52,588 nt of DNA from an uncultured Lachnospiraceae bacterium (GTDB lineage Bacteria; Bacillota; Clostridia; Lachnospirales; Lachnospiraceae): NCBI GenBank assembly GCA_910587895.1, contig CAJUOE010000183.1, positions 1 through 52,588 of the forward strand. The letters run 5' to 3'. The notes beneath the pieces are model-generated. The model made no database searches, had not been told where the DNA came from, and was given only the letters and a program-made list of their open reading frames with translations. Both the position numbers and the translations under genes were made by a program. Shown here in pieces: positions 16,576 through 25,047 of the stretch (positions are counted from its first letter, which is position 1; the number at the start of each line of letters is the position of its first letter).

Positions 16576-17586
16576 ATCTTTTGGTTCAGATTTTTTTGAC
16601 ATTTTCTTTACTTTCAAACGATTTTCTTCGTTAAATCCAACTAAAATATCGTGATTTGCCTCCGACAGGTAGTCAATGATACCGTCAATATCAGACTTCA
16701 TATTTTTCGGACACTGGATGTACAGATGTTTGTTTGCCGTAATATGCAGCGTATAGGAAATACTAAAATGATGCCAGAGGATTTTGTGTAAGGTGGAATA
16801 TTTATAAATCCAGATGATTTCCGCAATCGGCACGATGGCGACGCCGTAACTCGCAAGTACAATAAAATAGTGTTCCGTGATAAACATGTCCTCCGTGGCA
16901 AGCTGAGGCAGGGTGGCGAGCTCTTCTTCCGCCTGTGCAAGCAGCACAGAAGGTTTCCCGAAACGCCCAAGCTGGCGGCAGGTGGGTGAGAAAATCGGAA
17001 AACAGATATATAGGATATAGAGCAGCAGACGGATGACAGTATAAGCTCCGGTTGCAAAATAAATGCTCATCAAAAGACTACTTCGGTAAAGCTTAAATGC
17101 CGGTTCGCTGATAAAATATCCGCTGACTTTCTCAGAAATTCCATCCGTTGTCCAGTTCAGGTCCTGGGACAGTTTATCCAGTAAGGCGTTGTACGTGGTA
17201 TTTCCTTTGAGGACACGCCCGCGGATCTGTACGGAGTCAATTTCGGGGAGCCCTTCCTCGCAGGTGTGGGGCGAAAGCAGGACAACCACGCACTGTTTGT
17301 CCCACATCGTATAATAATAATATCCGTTGGTTCGTCCAAAGGAAGTGTTTGTGTAACCGGTAAAGTACAGGTCGTTAAGGCTCGCATCGACATATGAAAA
17401 ATGTGCGTTGCTGTAGGCGGCGAGATTACCGGGATTGTCCAGATGCTGCGGCAATAGGATATCGTGCAGCGGAAAGAGAACCCACAGGATCATCAGGATA
17501 AGCAGATATATAATAGGCGAAACCAGCCTCCGCAGGTAAGCTTTGCGGATGTGCCTGGAAATATAATTGTCGTAATTGTCGGTCAT
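16558..17586 (-). CDS. Uncharacterised membrane protein at the end of the ECF cluster
   Basis: A 342-aa protein I do not firmly recognise; from memory it resembles a Clostridia family listed as DUF6709, unverified. A membrane helix lies near residues 20-45 (PIIYLLILMILWVLF), followed by an outside or lumenal stretch of about 130 residues. A second hydrophobic segment lies near 175-205, then a soluble C-terminal part of about 140 residues ending in a lysine-rich tail. AAGGAG precedes the start. It is the last gene of a minus-strand run behind an ECF sigma factor, but a hairpin at 17666-17693 separates it from the preceding gene. It may therefore have its own promoter in the 116-bp gap. Confidence 0.6.
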   Translation of the reverse strand: MTDNYDNYISRHIRKAYLRRLVSPIIYLLILMILWVLFPLHDILLPQHLDNPGNLAAYSNAHFSYVDASLNDLYFTGYTNTSFGRTNGYYYYTMWDKQCVVVLLSPHTCEEGLPEIDSVQIRGRVLKGNTTYNALLDKLSQDLNWTTDGISEKVSGYFISEPAFKLYRSSLLMSIYFATGAYTVIRLLLYILYICFPIFSPTCRQLGRFGKPSVLLAQAEEELATLPQLATEDMFITEHYFIVLASYGVAIVPIAEIIWIYKYSTLHKILWHHFSISYTLHITANKHLYIQCPKNMKSDIDGIIDYLSEANHDILVGFNEENRLKVKKMSKKSEPKDSGAKD

Positions 17587-17665
17587 AGAGAACTCCTTTT
17601 AAGTAATGGTTTCCTGCCCTGTTATAGTATCATATATGCGCGGTGGTTTTCAATAGAAATTAAGA

Positions 17666-17693
17666 ATTGGCTTTCTGAAACCAGAAAGCCAAT
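17666..17693 (-). terminator. Strong hairpin ending the secreted-protein run
   Basis: A perfect 12-bp stem (17666-17677 with 17682-17693; ATTGGCTTTCTG arm) with a four-base loop lies just past the stop of the 217-aa secreted protein gene. A T-rich stretch follows on the minus strand. Confidence 0.75.
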
Positions 17694-17702
17694 ATCCTAT
17701 CT

Positions 17703-18356
17703 TTATTCGATTGTAAAATCATACTCCTCTACGGCATCCTCTTTCGTATCCTCAAATTCATCTGCCCATTCTTCCTGTGCCTTTAATATTTCATCTGGAT
17801 TATCGTTCGCAGCCTGCTCTTCGATAAATTCCTGTTCTCTGGCGGCATTATATTTCTGAATCGGCAAATCTTTTTTAAACATTTCAAACTGGAAATCCCA
17901 ATAGGCCTGCTCATTTTCGAATTTGCTCATAAAAGCATGGATTTCGTCTTTGTTTTCTGCTGTCTCGTATTGTTTTTTGAGTTCGTCCAGATGCATCTGT
18001 ATTTCTTCGTCTGTCACGGTATAGCCATTTGCAATTGCTTCCTGGTATAACACGTTAATCTCTTTGACATACTGTACGGCAAGCTCCTCGGCTTCTTTTT
18101 CTCCATAGCCGGATGTGATATAGAAATCTTTTGCCATATCAATCTCTGTCTGCGGAAGGATGATCTCTCCATTGTCTGCGGTTACAAGGCTTTTTTCGAT
18201 TGTTTCGTCGCTGCCGTCTACAATGTCTACATATTCCTGAATGGTTTCACCCCATTCGTTGGTATTGGAAATATCCGGGTCGTTACTGGCGGCAACCGGA
18301 ATGACGATTAATCCGGCTATCGCAACGCATAATGCGGAAATGATTCTTTTCTTCAT
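17703..18356 (-). CDS. Secreted SurA/PrsA N-domain-like protein
   Basis: A 217-aa exported protein with a signal peptide (KKRIISALCVAIAGLIV, likely cut after VAAS). The mature part is helical and strongly acidic. The segment TVTDEEIQMHLDELKKQY near residue 115 is typical of the SurA/PrsA N-terminal helical chaperone domain, but no parvulin isomerase domain follows. A stand-alone holdase or a partner of the neighbouring secreted proteins is the simplest guess. Its ribosome site TAAGGAGG overlaps the stop codon of the upstream 177-aa gene, so the two are translationally coupled. The C terminus is a run of Asp/Glu. Its place in the ECF sigma cluster suggests expression under envelope stress. Confidence 0.6.
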   Translation of the reverse strand: MKKRIISALCVAIAGLIVIPVAASNDPDISNTNEWGETIQEYVDIVDGSDETIEKSLVTADNGEIILPQTEIDMAKDFYITSGYGEKEAEELAVQYVKEINVLYQEAIANGYTVTDEEIQMHLDELKKQYETAENKDEIHAFMSKFENEQAYWDFQFEMFKKDLPIQKYNAAREQEFIEEQAANDNPDEILKAQEEWADEFEDTKEDAVEEYDFTIE

Positions 18357-18368
18357 GGTGGGGCCTCC

Positions 18369-18902
18369 TTATTTGGTTTTTAATGATACGTATACGCTTC
18401 CTGTTTGTGTGGGAACAATGGAACCGGAACAATATACGGTATATGAAAATCCAGATTTACGGTTTATAGTTTTCTTGTAGGTTACGTGTGTCGTATTGTA
18501 AGAACCGCCGCCATATGGCCTTACGGCAATGTCCCATAAATATGATCCTTTTTTCCAAGATTTGAAGGTCTTTACGACATCTCCTGTTTTCCTATCCCTG
18601 TGTACGCCTTTTGTGCGTGTTACTTTGGGTGCGGAAGCGGTATATGCACGGGAGTAAGCCAGGAAACAATCCCGTTGCGTAAATGTATTGTTGTTTCTGT
18701 TGGCTCTGTATGTCTCTGTTATGATTGCCTGGACATTGACACCTGCCGTTTGACCGCGGGGTGTTGAAAAAAAGAAACCTTTTGTAACTTCCTTGCGCTT
18801 GGTTGCGGCTTCTGCATGAATGCTGTTGAAGGAGCCAAGAGCTATGCTGAAACATAATAAAAGCAGTGTTATTCGTTTAAATGTTTTTAATTTTGCAGAC
18901 AT
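18369..18902 (-). CDS. Small secreted protein, unknown family
   Basis: A 177-aa exported protein that I do not recognise. The signal peptide runs to about residue 33 (hydrophobic LLLLCFSIALG, cleavage after HAEAA). The mature part is basic and rich in Thr, Ser, Tyr and Lys, with alternating residues that suggest beta strands, ending GSIVPTQTGSVYVSLKTK. Two cysteines (near residues 79 and 157) could form a disulfide. AAAGGA lies upstream with a longish gap. It sits second in a run of secreted genes behind the ECF sigma/anti-sigma pair and is translationally coupled to the SurA-like gene downstream. Function unknown. Confidence 0.6.
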   Translation of the reverse strand: MSAKLKTFKRITLLLLCFSIALGSFNSIHAEAATKRKEVTKGFFFSTPRGQTAGVNVQAIITETYRANRNNNTFTQRDCFLAYSRAYTASAPKVTRTKGVHRDRKTGDVVKTFKSWKKGSYLWDIAVRPYGGGSYNTTHVTYKKTINRKSGFSYTVYCSGSIVPTQTGSVYVSLKTK

Positions 18903-18959
18903 ATTAGCATCACAGTCCTTTCTGTTTTTCTTTTGAAATTTTTGACAGGTCTTTATTTT

Positions 18960-19373
18960 TTAGTTTTTCTTACGAGTAGATGACGATACGCTTTCGCCAT
19001 TTTTGTTGTCTTTTCCGTATACCTTACCGGAAAATGACAGTTTGTAGCTGTGCCCTTTTTTCACAGTAGCCGTTTTTGTTCCCCTGTAAACAGAGCCTGT
19101 CGTGGATATGCTCCAGCTGCTTACTGTTTTCTTTGAAGTGATATCATACAGCTTTAGTAGACCGGAAATACTGGAAGTACCTTTTTTTCCGTTAACTGTC
19201 AAGGAACAGTTTGCAGTTGTTCCGCTAAATCCAAGGTTTGTAAGACACCGATTGCTCTGGATATACATCAAAGAAATCATATTTTCTTTCGCCTGTACTA
19301 TATTTGGTTGCACATAACATAGCATAATAGCAAGCAACAACAGGCATATCCATTTTTTCTGTTGTTTCTTCAT
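18960..19373 (-). CDS. Small secreted beta-rich protein, unknown family
   Basis: A 137-aa exported protein, not assigned. The signal peptide is clear (KKQQKKWICLLLLAIMLCYV, cleavage near VQA). The mature part of about 110 residues is rich in Ser, Thr, Gly and Lys with strand-like periodicity, two cysteines, and a GTKTATVKKGHSYKLSFSGK segment typical of small secreted beta-sandwich proteins in Clostridia. AAAGGGGGA precedes the start. It is the first gene after the anti-sigma candidate, 95 bases downstream, so it may be either in the operon or under an ECF-dependent promoter of its own. With the 177-aa neighbour it looks like the effector part of the regulon. Confidence 0.6.
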   Translation of the reverse strand: MKKQQKKWICLLLLAIMLCYVQPNIVQAKENMISLMYIQSNRCLTNLGFSGTTANCSLTVNGKKGTSSISGLLKLYDITSKKTVSSWSISTTGSVYRGTKTATVKKGHSYKLSFSGKVYGKDNKNGESVSSSTRKKN

Positions 19374-19468
19374 GCTTTTCCCCCTTTCCGTACTTATTTG
19401 GAACTTATTTATGCTCCTATATAAGTAACGTCGGAAGGAAATATTTCTCTACCAAATTTTGAAAAATT

Positions 19469-20164
19469 TTATTTTTCTTTTGTCATACGTACGCTTTCCT
19501 GCAATTTCAGCAGTTCTTCCTCCGGTAAATCGCTCATTATGTTAAGTACGGTTGTACCGTCCTCACTAAGCCAAGTCATAAAGCTGTCATCATCGGGATT
19601 TTGGGAACGGAGATAGTAAATTTCTTCCCCATGTTTTCCGGTGAGGATAGTAAAATCTTTATTCTCGCTATCTACATTCAATTCTCCCCCGATATCGCCA
19701 TATGCCAAATCAAACCGGTTACCCTGTTCATTTTCATATAATATATAACCGGAAATATCTCTATAGTCGTCTATTACCAGCTGGAACCCTTCCGGTATAT
19801 AGCCAAATTCATACCTTGGCACCTGATTGGTATCTGTATTTTCTCCAAATCGGAAGGAGACATGGTCTTTGAACCAGTGTACCAGCCATTCTGTTCCCTT
19901 TGCAGTCATCTGTGGTTGCGCAATTCCCAAAACAACTACGATTACTGCCGCTGCGGCGCACGTACGCCATAAATTTCTTCTGCGGTTTTTCTTTTTTTGA
20001 CCTTCTATAATTGACTCCATGTTGTGGTGGAACAAATCTGAGGGGTGGTAGCGCTCCTGTAATTCTTCATTTTCAGGTATTAAGGATAGCTCATATTCAT
20101 GAAACATGGATACCATGAATTTCAGTTCATCTTCAGCCATCTTGTCTCTATCTTGTTGTCTCAT
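19469..20164 (-). CDS. DUF4367 membrane protein, probable anti-sigma factor
   Basis: A 231-aa single-pass protein. Residues 1-60 are a charged cytoplasmic domain (DRDKMAEDELKFMVSMF). One membrane helix follows at about residues 68-88 (TCAAAAVIVVVLGIA), then an extracytoplasmic DUF4367 domain with the GYIPEGFQLV signature near residue 120. This build is common for anti-sigma factors encoded with ECF sigma factors in Firmicutes. Its start overlaps the end of the sigma gene by 17 bases, so they are made together. It probably holds the sigma factor until an envelope signal is sensed outside. No zinc-binding ZAS motif (HxxxCxxC) is seen, so the sigma-binding mode is uncertain. Confidence 0.7.
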   Translation of the reverse strand: MRQQDRDKMAEDELKFMVSMFHEYELSLIPENEELQERYHPSDLFHHNMESIIEGQKKKNRRRNLWRTCAAAAVIVVVLGIAQPQMTAKGTEWLVHWFKDHVSFRFGENTDTNQVPRYEFGYIPEGFQLVIDDYRDISGYILYENEQGNRFDLAYGDIGGELNVDSENKDFTILTGKHGEEIYYLRSQNPDDDSFMTWLSEDGTTVLNIMSDLPEEELLKLQESVRMTKEK

Positions 20165-20690
20165 ACCATGCCTCCTTAAACTTGCGTTTTCCGCGATAGA
20201 TGCGCATTTCTACGGTTTTTGTTGACACTTTTTGAATCCGGGCAATTTCCCGGTTGCTCAACTCATAATAGTATTTTAAAACAAGTGTTTCTCGAAAAAC
20301 TTCCGGTATTTGTTTAAGCACTTTTTGCACAAAAGCTTTCTGCTCATTTTCTTCTGCCATAAACTGTGCATTGTGTTCCCGACATTCATCGCAGAGAATC
20401 AGGCTTTCCAGTTCGTCTTCGCTATAGTGGTTGGCTTTGCGAATCATGTCAATGATTTTGTTTTTCATTATAGTAACGCACAGACCGGTCATTTTACTAC
20501 TGCTCAAATGTGAATATTTTTCAAATTTTTCTGCCAGGGATAAGAAAGCCTCCTGGACAGCATTTTCGGCATCCGTCTGGTTTTTTATCATTGCCAGTCC
20601 CACGTGATACATCTTTAAATAGTTTTCTTCATAAATCTTACGGAATTTTTCTCGGTCTTCTTCTGTTTCCAGAATATCTAAACTTATCAT
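20148..20690 (-). CDS. ECF-type RNA polymerase sigma factor
   Basis: A 180-aa sigma-70 family protein with only regions 2 and 4. Region 2 spans about residues 10-85 (MYHVGLAMIKNQTDAENAVQ, KNKIIDMIRK), and region 4 spans 120-175 (VLKQIPEVFRETLVLKYY, then the helix-turn-helix LSNREIARIQKVSTKTVEMR). A Cys pair near residue 95 (LCDEC) lies in the linker. It directs polymerase to its own regulon, probably including this locus. AGAGGGGGG precedes the ATG. The anti-sigma candidate overlaps its 3' end. A sigma-A-like promoter lies just upstream. Confidence 0.9.
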   Translation of the reverse strand: MISLDILETEEDREKFRKIYEENYLKMYHVGLAMIKNQTDAENAVQEAFLSLAEKFEKYSHLSSSKMTGLCVTIMKNKIIDMIRKANHYSEDELESLILCDECREHNAQFMAEENEQKAFVQKVLKQIPEVFRETLVLKYYYELSNREIARIQKVSTKTVEMRIYRGKRKFKEAWYETTR

Positions 20691-20716
20691 TTTTGTTTCC
20701 CCCCTCTTTTAATAAA

Positions 20717-20745
20717 AATATAACATTGTATGAATGGTATGTAAA
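20717..20745 (-). promoter_or_regulatory. Promoter of the ECF sigma operon
   Basis: On the minus strand TTTACA (complement of 20740-20745) and TATATT (complement of 20717-20722) are 17 bp apart, 27 bases from the start codon. A GAAAC just upstream of the minus-35 might also serve an ECF sigma factor; that is speculative. Confidence 0.55.
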
Positions 20746-20880
20746 GTTTCGTTTGTTGTGTGATTAACGATGAAAAGAATTTTAGTAGTATTTTGCAGGG
20801 AAATGTGATAAAATTTTAGGAAATGAAGGAGAGGGATACAAGGTGGAAGGTGATATTTTGAAAATTGAGGAGAATATAAT

Positions 20881-21210
20881 ATGGATGGAAATCTTATAGG
20901 ATTCATAATATGGGGAATAGTTGGTGTTATTATCATTTGTATTGGAATGAGAGCTTTCTTTTCAAAGAAGGCAGTCGGTTTTTGGGCAAACACGAAGACT
21001 TTCTCTGTGAAAGACATAAAGGGTTATAACCATGCTACTGGCAAAATATTTGTTTTTTATGGAGTGATTTTTATTGTATTAGGAATACCTTTATTAAGAG
21101 GGCAAAATTCCCCCTATATTTTGCTGTCAGTATTCGGAGTGATGATTGAAACAATAGCAATTATGGCAATTTATAGTTTGTGTATTGAGAAGAAATATAA
21201 AGAACAATAG
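20881..21210 (+). CDS. DUF3784-like small membrane protein
   Basis: A 109-aa membrane protein with three predicted helices: about residues 5-25, 55-75 and 80-100. The stretch FFSKKAVGFWANTKTFSVKD after the first helix, and YNHATGKIFVFYG, match what I recall of the DUF3784 family, common in Firmicutes and without known function. GAGGAG lies seven bases upstream of the ATG. It is divergent from the ECF sigma operon across a 190-bp AT-rich gap that holds nothing else recognisable apart from promoters. Downstream comes a decayed regulator, so it probably forms a single-gene unit. Confidence 0.65.
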   Translation: MDGNLIGFIIWGIVGVIIICIGMRAFFSKKAVGFWANTKTFSVKDIKGYNHATGKIFVFYGVIFIVLGIPLLRGQNSPYILLSVFGVMIETIAIMAIYSLCIEKKYKEQ

Positions 21211-21330
21211 GATGATGCAGAAACTGGAAGAAAACGGCAGGTGATACAGATTTAGCAATATAAATTTTAGATGAAAATGTTTCAGGAAGTACCTGCATTT
21301 GTAAAAAAGAGGCAAGATAATATAAATTCT

Positions 21331-21380
21331 TATTCCAACTTTATTCCCAATATACTATAATCAAAAAGGTTGGGAATAAA
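21331..21380 (+). promoter_or_regulatory. Operator with TTGGGAATAA boxes and minus-10 of the decayed regulator
   Basis: An 11-bp inverted repeat, TTTATTCCCAA (21340-21350) and TTGGGAATAAA (21370-21380), flanks a TATAAT at 21356-21361. A third related box, TATTCCAA, lies at 21331-21338. This arrangement fits an autoregulatory operator of the AlbA_2-type regulator whose remains follow. The promoter reading is less sure because the minus-35 is poor. Confidence 0.5.
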
Positions 21381-21401
21381 TCCATATTGAGGAGAATGTC
21401 A

Positions 21402-22136
21402 ATGGATATAAAGCGGTATATAAGGATTGGATCATCGAAATGCAATATCAAGGGTTATCCTAAGATAGATTGAACTTTTTAAAATACTTGATGGGAGAAT
21501 AGAAACCATAGAAACAATTCCGGCAAAATATCAGGAACTTACTTTCCAAAAATTGTTTGGATGTTATGGGTCAAAAGGAATTGTTTTAAGCGATAAGACT
21601 TTTATAAAAAATTTAGGTCTGCGCAATGAAGAAGGACAATTCAATTTATTAGCGCAACTGCTTTCGGACGATTCTCATTTTCCTCTAAGAGTATCTATAT
21701 TTGAGGGAAAAACGAAAGGAACAAATTTGTTTTCAGTCAGGGAGTTTGGGAATAATTGTCTTTTATATAGTTTGGATGAATTGTTGAGATATGGCGACGT
21801 GCTCAATATCATACAGGCGGATGAAACAGACCGGATTGTGGAAAGGAAAGAAGTGCCGCTGTTTGACAACAAGGCATTTCGAGAGGCGATTATCAATGCT
21901 GTTCTGCATAACAAATGGGCGGAGGGTTCCTAAAATAACGGAAACTTATGAAAAAGAGGCGTTTGCATTTAGAGAAAATTCAATTGAGGGATAATCCCAA
22001 CATAACGGCTGAAGAACTTCGTAAAATCTTAGGAATCAGTAATACGGCAGTAGAAAACAATATTTCATTTCTGCGTGAAAATGGTTATATTGAGAGAGTT
22101 GGTTCAAAAAAAGCAGGATATTGGAATGTGTTATAG
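21402..22136 (+). pseudogene. Decayed AlbA_2-type transcriptional regulator
   Basis: Pieces of one gene in three frames. An ATG at 21402 behind GAGGAG opens a 22-residue piece (RYIRIGSSKCNIKGYP) that stops at once; this is the characteristic AlbA_2/RecG-like motif. A 126-aa open stretch (21553-21933) ends in AFREAIINAVLHNKW, the family's conserved ATPase-like block. A last piece (21948-22136) carries a winged helix (ITAEELRKILGISNTAVENN). Intact relatives are about 400-480 aa, so an N-terminal part is frameshifted and a central part between the HNKW block and the winged helix is deleted. Its operator upstream is still intact. It is a remnant, not a working regulator. Confidence 0.75.
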
Positions 22137-22174
22137 AGAGTAATGATAAAAATTTAAAGGAGAATAACTGATTT

Positions 22175-22855
22175 ATGGCAGCAATGAGAAAACAGGCTTT
22201 TTCATATCTTGCAAGGGTTGGCTTTCAAAAGATAATAGGCTTTTTACTGTATCTGGCTGGTGCTGGGTTTGCACTGACATCTACAGGTATAGTCTATTTT
22301 GTTTATCTTTTCCTGGCAACTATTATAATTAGTTGGATTTTGTTCAAAGCAAATGAGGAAACATTGGCAGAACGAAGGAAAACGGATACAGATTCTCCAA
22401 TATGGGATAAGATACTCTTATTCGTATTTTGGATATTAAATTACTTTATAGTATATTTATTAGCTGGTATATCTGAAAATAGAGAACACTTAAATTTTGC
22501 ATATTTTTTGGGAATTGCATTAACCTTGTTTGCAGCAGGGTTCTCTACAAAAGCGACTATGGAAAACACTTTTTTAGAATCTACAGCGAGGATTCAAAAC
22601 GATAGAAATCAAAAGGTTTGCATGACAGGACCATATAGAATTGTACGACACCCTGCATATAGTGGACTAATATTAAACTGTATTGGATTATCCTTGATTT
22701 TTCCATATGTTAGTGTCTGGATATGCATGGCTATAACTGTTGCGATCATTGTAATACGAACAGCGTTGGAGGATAGTATGCTTAAAGATGGATTGGATGG
22801 GTATTTTGAATATACAAAGCAGACGAAGTATAGACTGATTCCATTTATTTGGTAA
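22175..22855 (+). CDS. Isoprenylcysteine carboxyl methyltransferase-family membrane protein
   Basis: A 226-aa membrane methyltransferase-like protein with five to six helices. The C-terminal SAM-binding signature is clear: MTGPYRIVRHPAYSGLIL at about residues 150-167, then EDSMLKDGLDGYFEYTKQ and the ending YRLIPFIW. This is the ICMT/PEMT-type pattern found in many bacterial proteins of unknown substrate. AAGGAG is 13 bases upstream of the ATG; a second ATG nine bases on is also possible. It follows the regulator remnant and precedes a soluble methyltransferase gene by 42 bases, but the two do not obviously share a pathway. Codon use is more AT-rich than in the hslO region. Confidence 0.75.
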   Translation: MAAMRKQAFSYLARVGFQKIIGFLLYLAGAGFALTSTGIVYFVYLFLATIIISWILFKANEETLAERRKTDTDSPIWDKILLFVFWILNYFIVYLLAGISENREHLNFAYFLGIALTLFAAGFSTKATMENTFLESTARIQNDRNQKVCMTGPYRIVRHPAYSGLILNCIGLSLIFPYVSVWICMAITVAIIVIRTALEDSMLKDGLDGYFEYTKQTKYRLIPFIW

Positions 22856-22897
22856 TATACTTGAAAATAGTATTAAGTTGGAATACGGAGGAAGAAA

Positions 22898-23692
22898 ATG
22901 GAAGCATATACCGGGTTTGCAGAGGTTTATGATTTATTTATGGATAACGTACCGTATCAGGAATGGAGCCGTTATCTGATCGGGCTGTTAAAGGAGCATC
23001 AGGTATCTGAGGGGCTTGTGCTGGAGCTGGGCTGCGGCACGGGCAGGATGACGCGGCTTTTGGCGCAGGCCGGCTACGATATGATTGGCGTGGATTCCTC
23101 GGAAGAAATGCTGCAGATTGCAAGACAAACGCAGTGGAACCAGACAGAGGGCGAGGGAGCGGATGTCGGACAGGATCAGCCTGATATTTTATACCTTCTT
23201 CAGGACATGCGGGAATTCGAACTGTATGGCACGGTGAAAGCGGTGGTGTGCGTCTGTGACTCGCTTAATTATATTTTGGAAGAGGAAGAGCTGCTGACGG
23301 TCTTTCGTCTGGTAAATAATTATCTGGATCCAGGCGGCGTATTTATTTTTGATATGAATACTCTGTACAAATACAGGGAAATCTTAGGAGAGAATACCAT
23401 CTGTGAGAATCGTAAAGAGGGAAGCTTTATCTGGGAAAATTTTTATGATGAAGAGACGCAGACAAATCAGTATGATTTAACGTTGTTCATAAGGGAATCA
23501 CACGATTTGTACCGAAAGTATGAGGAAACGCATGTGCAGAGGGGGTATGAATTGCATAAGGTGCAGGAATTCCTGGAAGAAGCCGGCATGGAATTCGTGG
23601 CAGGTTATGACGCATTTACCAGGGAACCGGTGAGGGCGGATAGTGAGCGAATGTATGTGATAGCGCGGGAACATGGGAAAACGGTAAAATAG
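22898..23692 (+). CDS. Class I SAM-dependent methyltransferase
   Basis: A 264-aa soluble methyltransferase. It has YTGFAEVYDLFMDNVPYQEW at the N terminus, motif I VLELGCGTGRMTRLLA at residues 43-58, motif II GVDSSEEMLQIARQ, and later VCVCDSLNYILEEEEL and LDPGGVFIFDMNT. It is a commonly conserved Clostridia gene just upstream of hslO. The substrate is unknown; a methyl acceptor in RNA, protein or a metabolite is equally possible. GGAGGAAG precedes the ATG. hslO begins 64 bases downstream with its own ribosome site, so a two-gene operon is likely. Confidence 0.85.
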   Translation: MEAYTGFAEVYDLFMDNVPYQEWSRYLIGLLKEHQVSEGLVLELGCGTGRMTRLLAQAGYDMIGVDSSEEMLQIARQTQWNQTEGEGADVGQDQPDILYLLQDMREFELYGTVKAVVCVCDSLNYILEEEELLTVFRLVNNYLDPGGVFIFDMNTLYKYREILGENTICENRKEGSFIWENFYDEETQTNQYDLTLFIRESHDLYRKYEETHVQRGYELHKVQEFLEEAGMEFVAGYDAFTREPVRADSERMYVIAREHGKTVK

Positions 23693-23756
23693 CAGAACAG
23701 AATCGAATAACAGTTATGGGTAATAAATGATAATTTTCAAAAAGGCAGGATAAGTT

Positions 23757-24653
23757 ATGAGTGAATACAGAGACTATATGGTAAGGGCAACGGCGGCGAA
23801 TAATCAGATTCGGGCATTTGCAGTGACATCAAGGGATTTGGTGGAGCAGGCGAGAAACTACCACAACACCAGTCCGGTGATTACGGCTGCATTGGGCAGG
23901 TTGCTGACCGGGGGCGTTATGATGGGCTGCATGATGAAAGGAGAAAAAGATCTTCTGACCTTGCAGATTAAATGTCAGGGAGCGGCAAAGGGGATGACTG
24001 TCACCGCGGACAGCAGAGGAAATGTGAAAGGTTATCCGCAGGTGCCGGATGTTATGCTGCCGCCAAACGCCAAAGGCAAACTGGACGTTTCCGGCGCATT
24101 GGGGCTGGGGATTTTGAGTGTCATCAAAGATATGGGGCTGAAGGAGCCTTATGTGGGACAGGTTGCATTGCAGACTTCTGAGATTGCCGAGGATTTGACA
24201 TATTATTTTGCGACGTCCGAGCAGGTTCCTTCCGCGGTCGGGCTTGGCGTTTTGATGAACCGGGACAATACCGTTGCACAGGCGGGCGGATTTATCGTTC
24301 AGTTGATGCCGTATACCGAGGAGAAAGTGATTTCGGCATTGGAAAAAAAGGTAGCCGAGGTCACATCCGTCACAGATTTACTGAAACAGGGGATGACGCC
24401 GGAGACAATGCTGGAGCAGATGCTAGGTGAGTTTGGCGTGGAGGTTTCTGAAAAAGTTCCGGTGCAGTATTTCTGTAATTGTTCCAAAGAACGTGTGACG
24501 CGCGCGATTGCAAGCATCGGGAAGAAAGATATTCAGGAAATGATTGATGCGGATGAATCCATTGAAGTGAATTGCCAGTTTTGCGACAGCCATTATGTGT
24601 TTACCCCGCAGGAGCTTGGAGAGATACTGAAGGGGAAACGGGGAATGGAATAG
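23757..24653 (+). CDS. hslO: Hsp33 redox-regulated chaperone
   Basis: A 298-aa cytosolic holdase activated by oxidation and unfolding. The N-terminal domain is recognisable from residue 5 (YRDYMVRATAANNQIRAFAV, GRLLTGGVMMGCMMKGE). The C-terminal redox switch has the four zinc cysteines as CNC near residue 240 and CQFC near 272, which release zinc and form disulfides on oxidative stress. The length matches the family. AGGATAAG lies before the ATG. In an anaerobe this would protect proteins during oxygen or bile stress. It lies behind a methyltransferase gene and ends 118 bases before a toxin-antitoxin pair. Confidence 0.95.
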   Translation: MSEYRDYMVRATAANNQIRAFAVTSRDLVEQARNYHNTSPVITAALGRLLTGGVMMGCMMKGEKDLLTLQIKCQGAAKGMTVTADSRGNVKGYPQVPDVMLPPNAKGKLDVSGALGLGILSVIKDMGLKEPYVGQVALQTSEIAEDLTYYFATSEQVPSAVGLGVLMNRDNTVAQAGGFIVQLMPYTEEKVISALEKKVAEVTSVTDLLKQGMTPETMLEQMLGEFGVEVSEKVPVQYFCNCSKERVTRAIASIGKKDIQEMIDADESIEVNCQFCDSHYVFTPQELGEILKGKRGME

Positions 24654-24771
24654 ATAGTGTGGAATACAGGGAGTAATTGGATGGGATAGCAGTTGATTGA
24701 TTTTTGGGAACTGGTCGCATATAATATGGGTAGGGAATTCCCTGATTTTCATGTTTCAGGAGGTAAAAATC

Positions 24772-25047
24772 ATGTTGGCAAACACATTTGTAGATAATGC
24801 AAAAGTTATGGCGAAAGGTCAGGTTACGATTCCAAAAGATGTCCGTGAGGTGCTTGGCGTAACAAGTGGAGACCGTATTTCTTTTATTGTTGAAGGAGAT
24901 ACTGTGCGTATTGTTAATTCTGCTGTCTATGCTATGCAGATACTTCAGGGTGAAATGGCGGGTGAGGCAGAAAATGCCGGACTGACATCTGATGATGACG
25001 TAGTGTCGCTTGTGAAAGCGTTAAGAAATGAGGACGAAAATGTATGA
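24772..25047 (+). CDS. AbrB/MazE-type antitoxin
   Basis: A 91-aa DNA-binding protein. The ATG at 24772 follows a perfect CAGGAGGT site; upstream starts would add 25 residues without a ribosome site. The swapped-hairpin signature AKGQVTIPKDVREVLGV lies near residues 13-29, followed by GDRISFIVEGDTVRIV. The acidic C terminus is the expected toxin-binding tail. Its ATGA overlaps the PIN toxin gene, the classic antitoxin-first arrangement of type II systems. It should bind and silence its own promoter with the toxin. Confidence 0.85.
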   Translation: MLANTFVDNAKVMAKGQVTIPKDVREVLGVTSGDRISFIVEGDTVRIVNSAVYAMQILQGEMAGEAENAGLTSDDDVVSLVKALRNEDENV

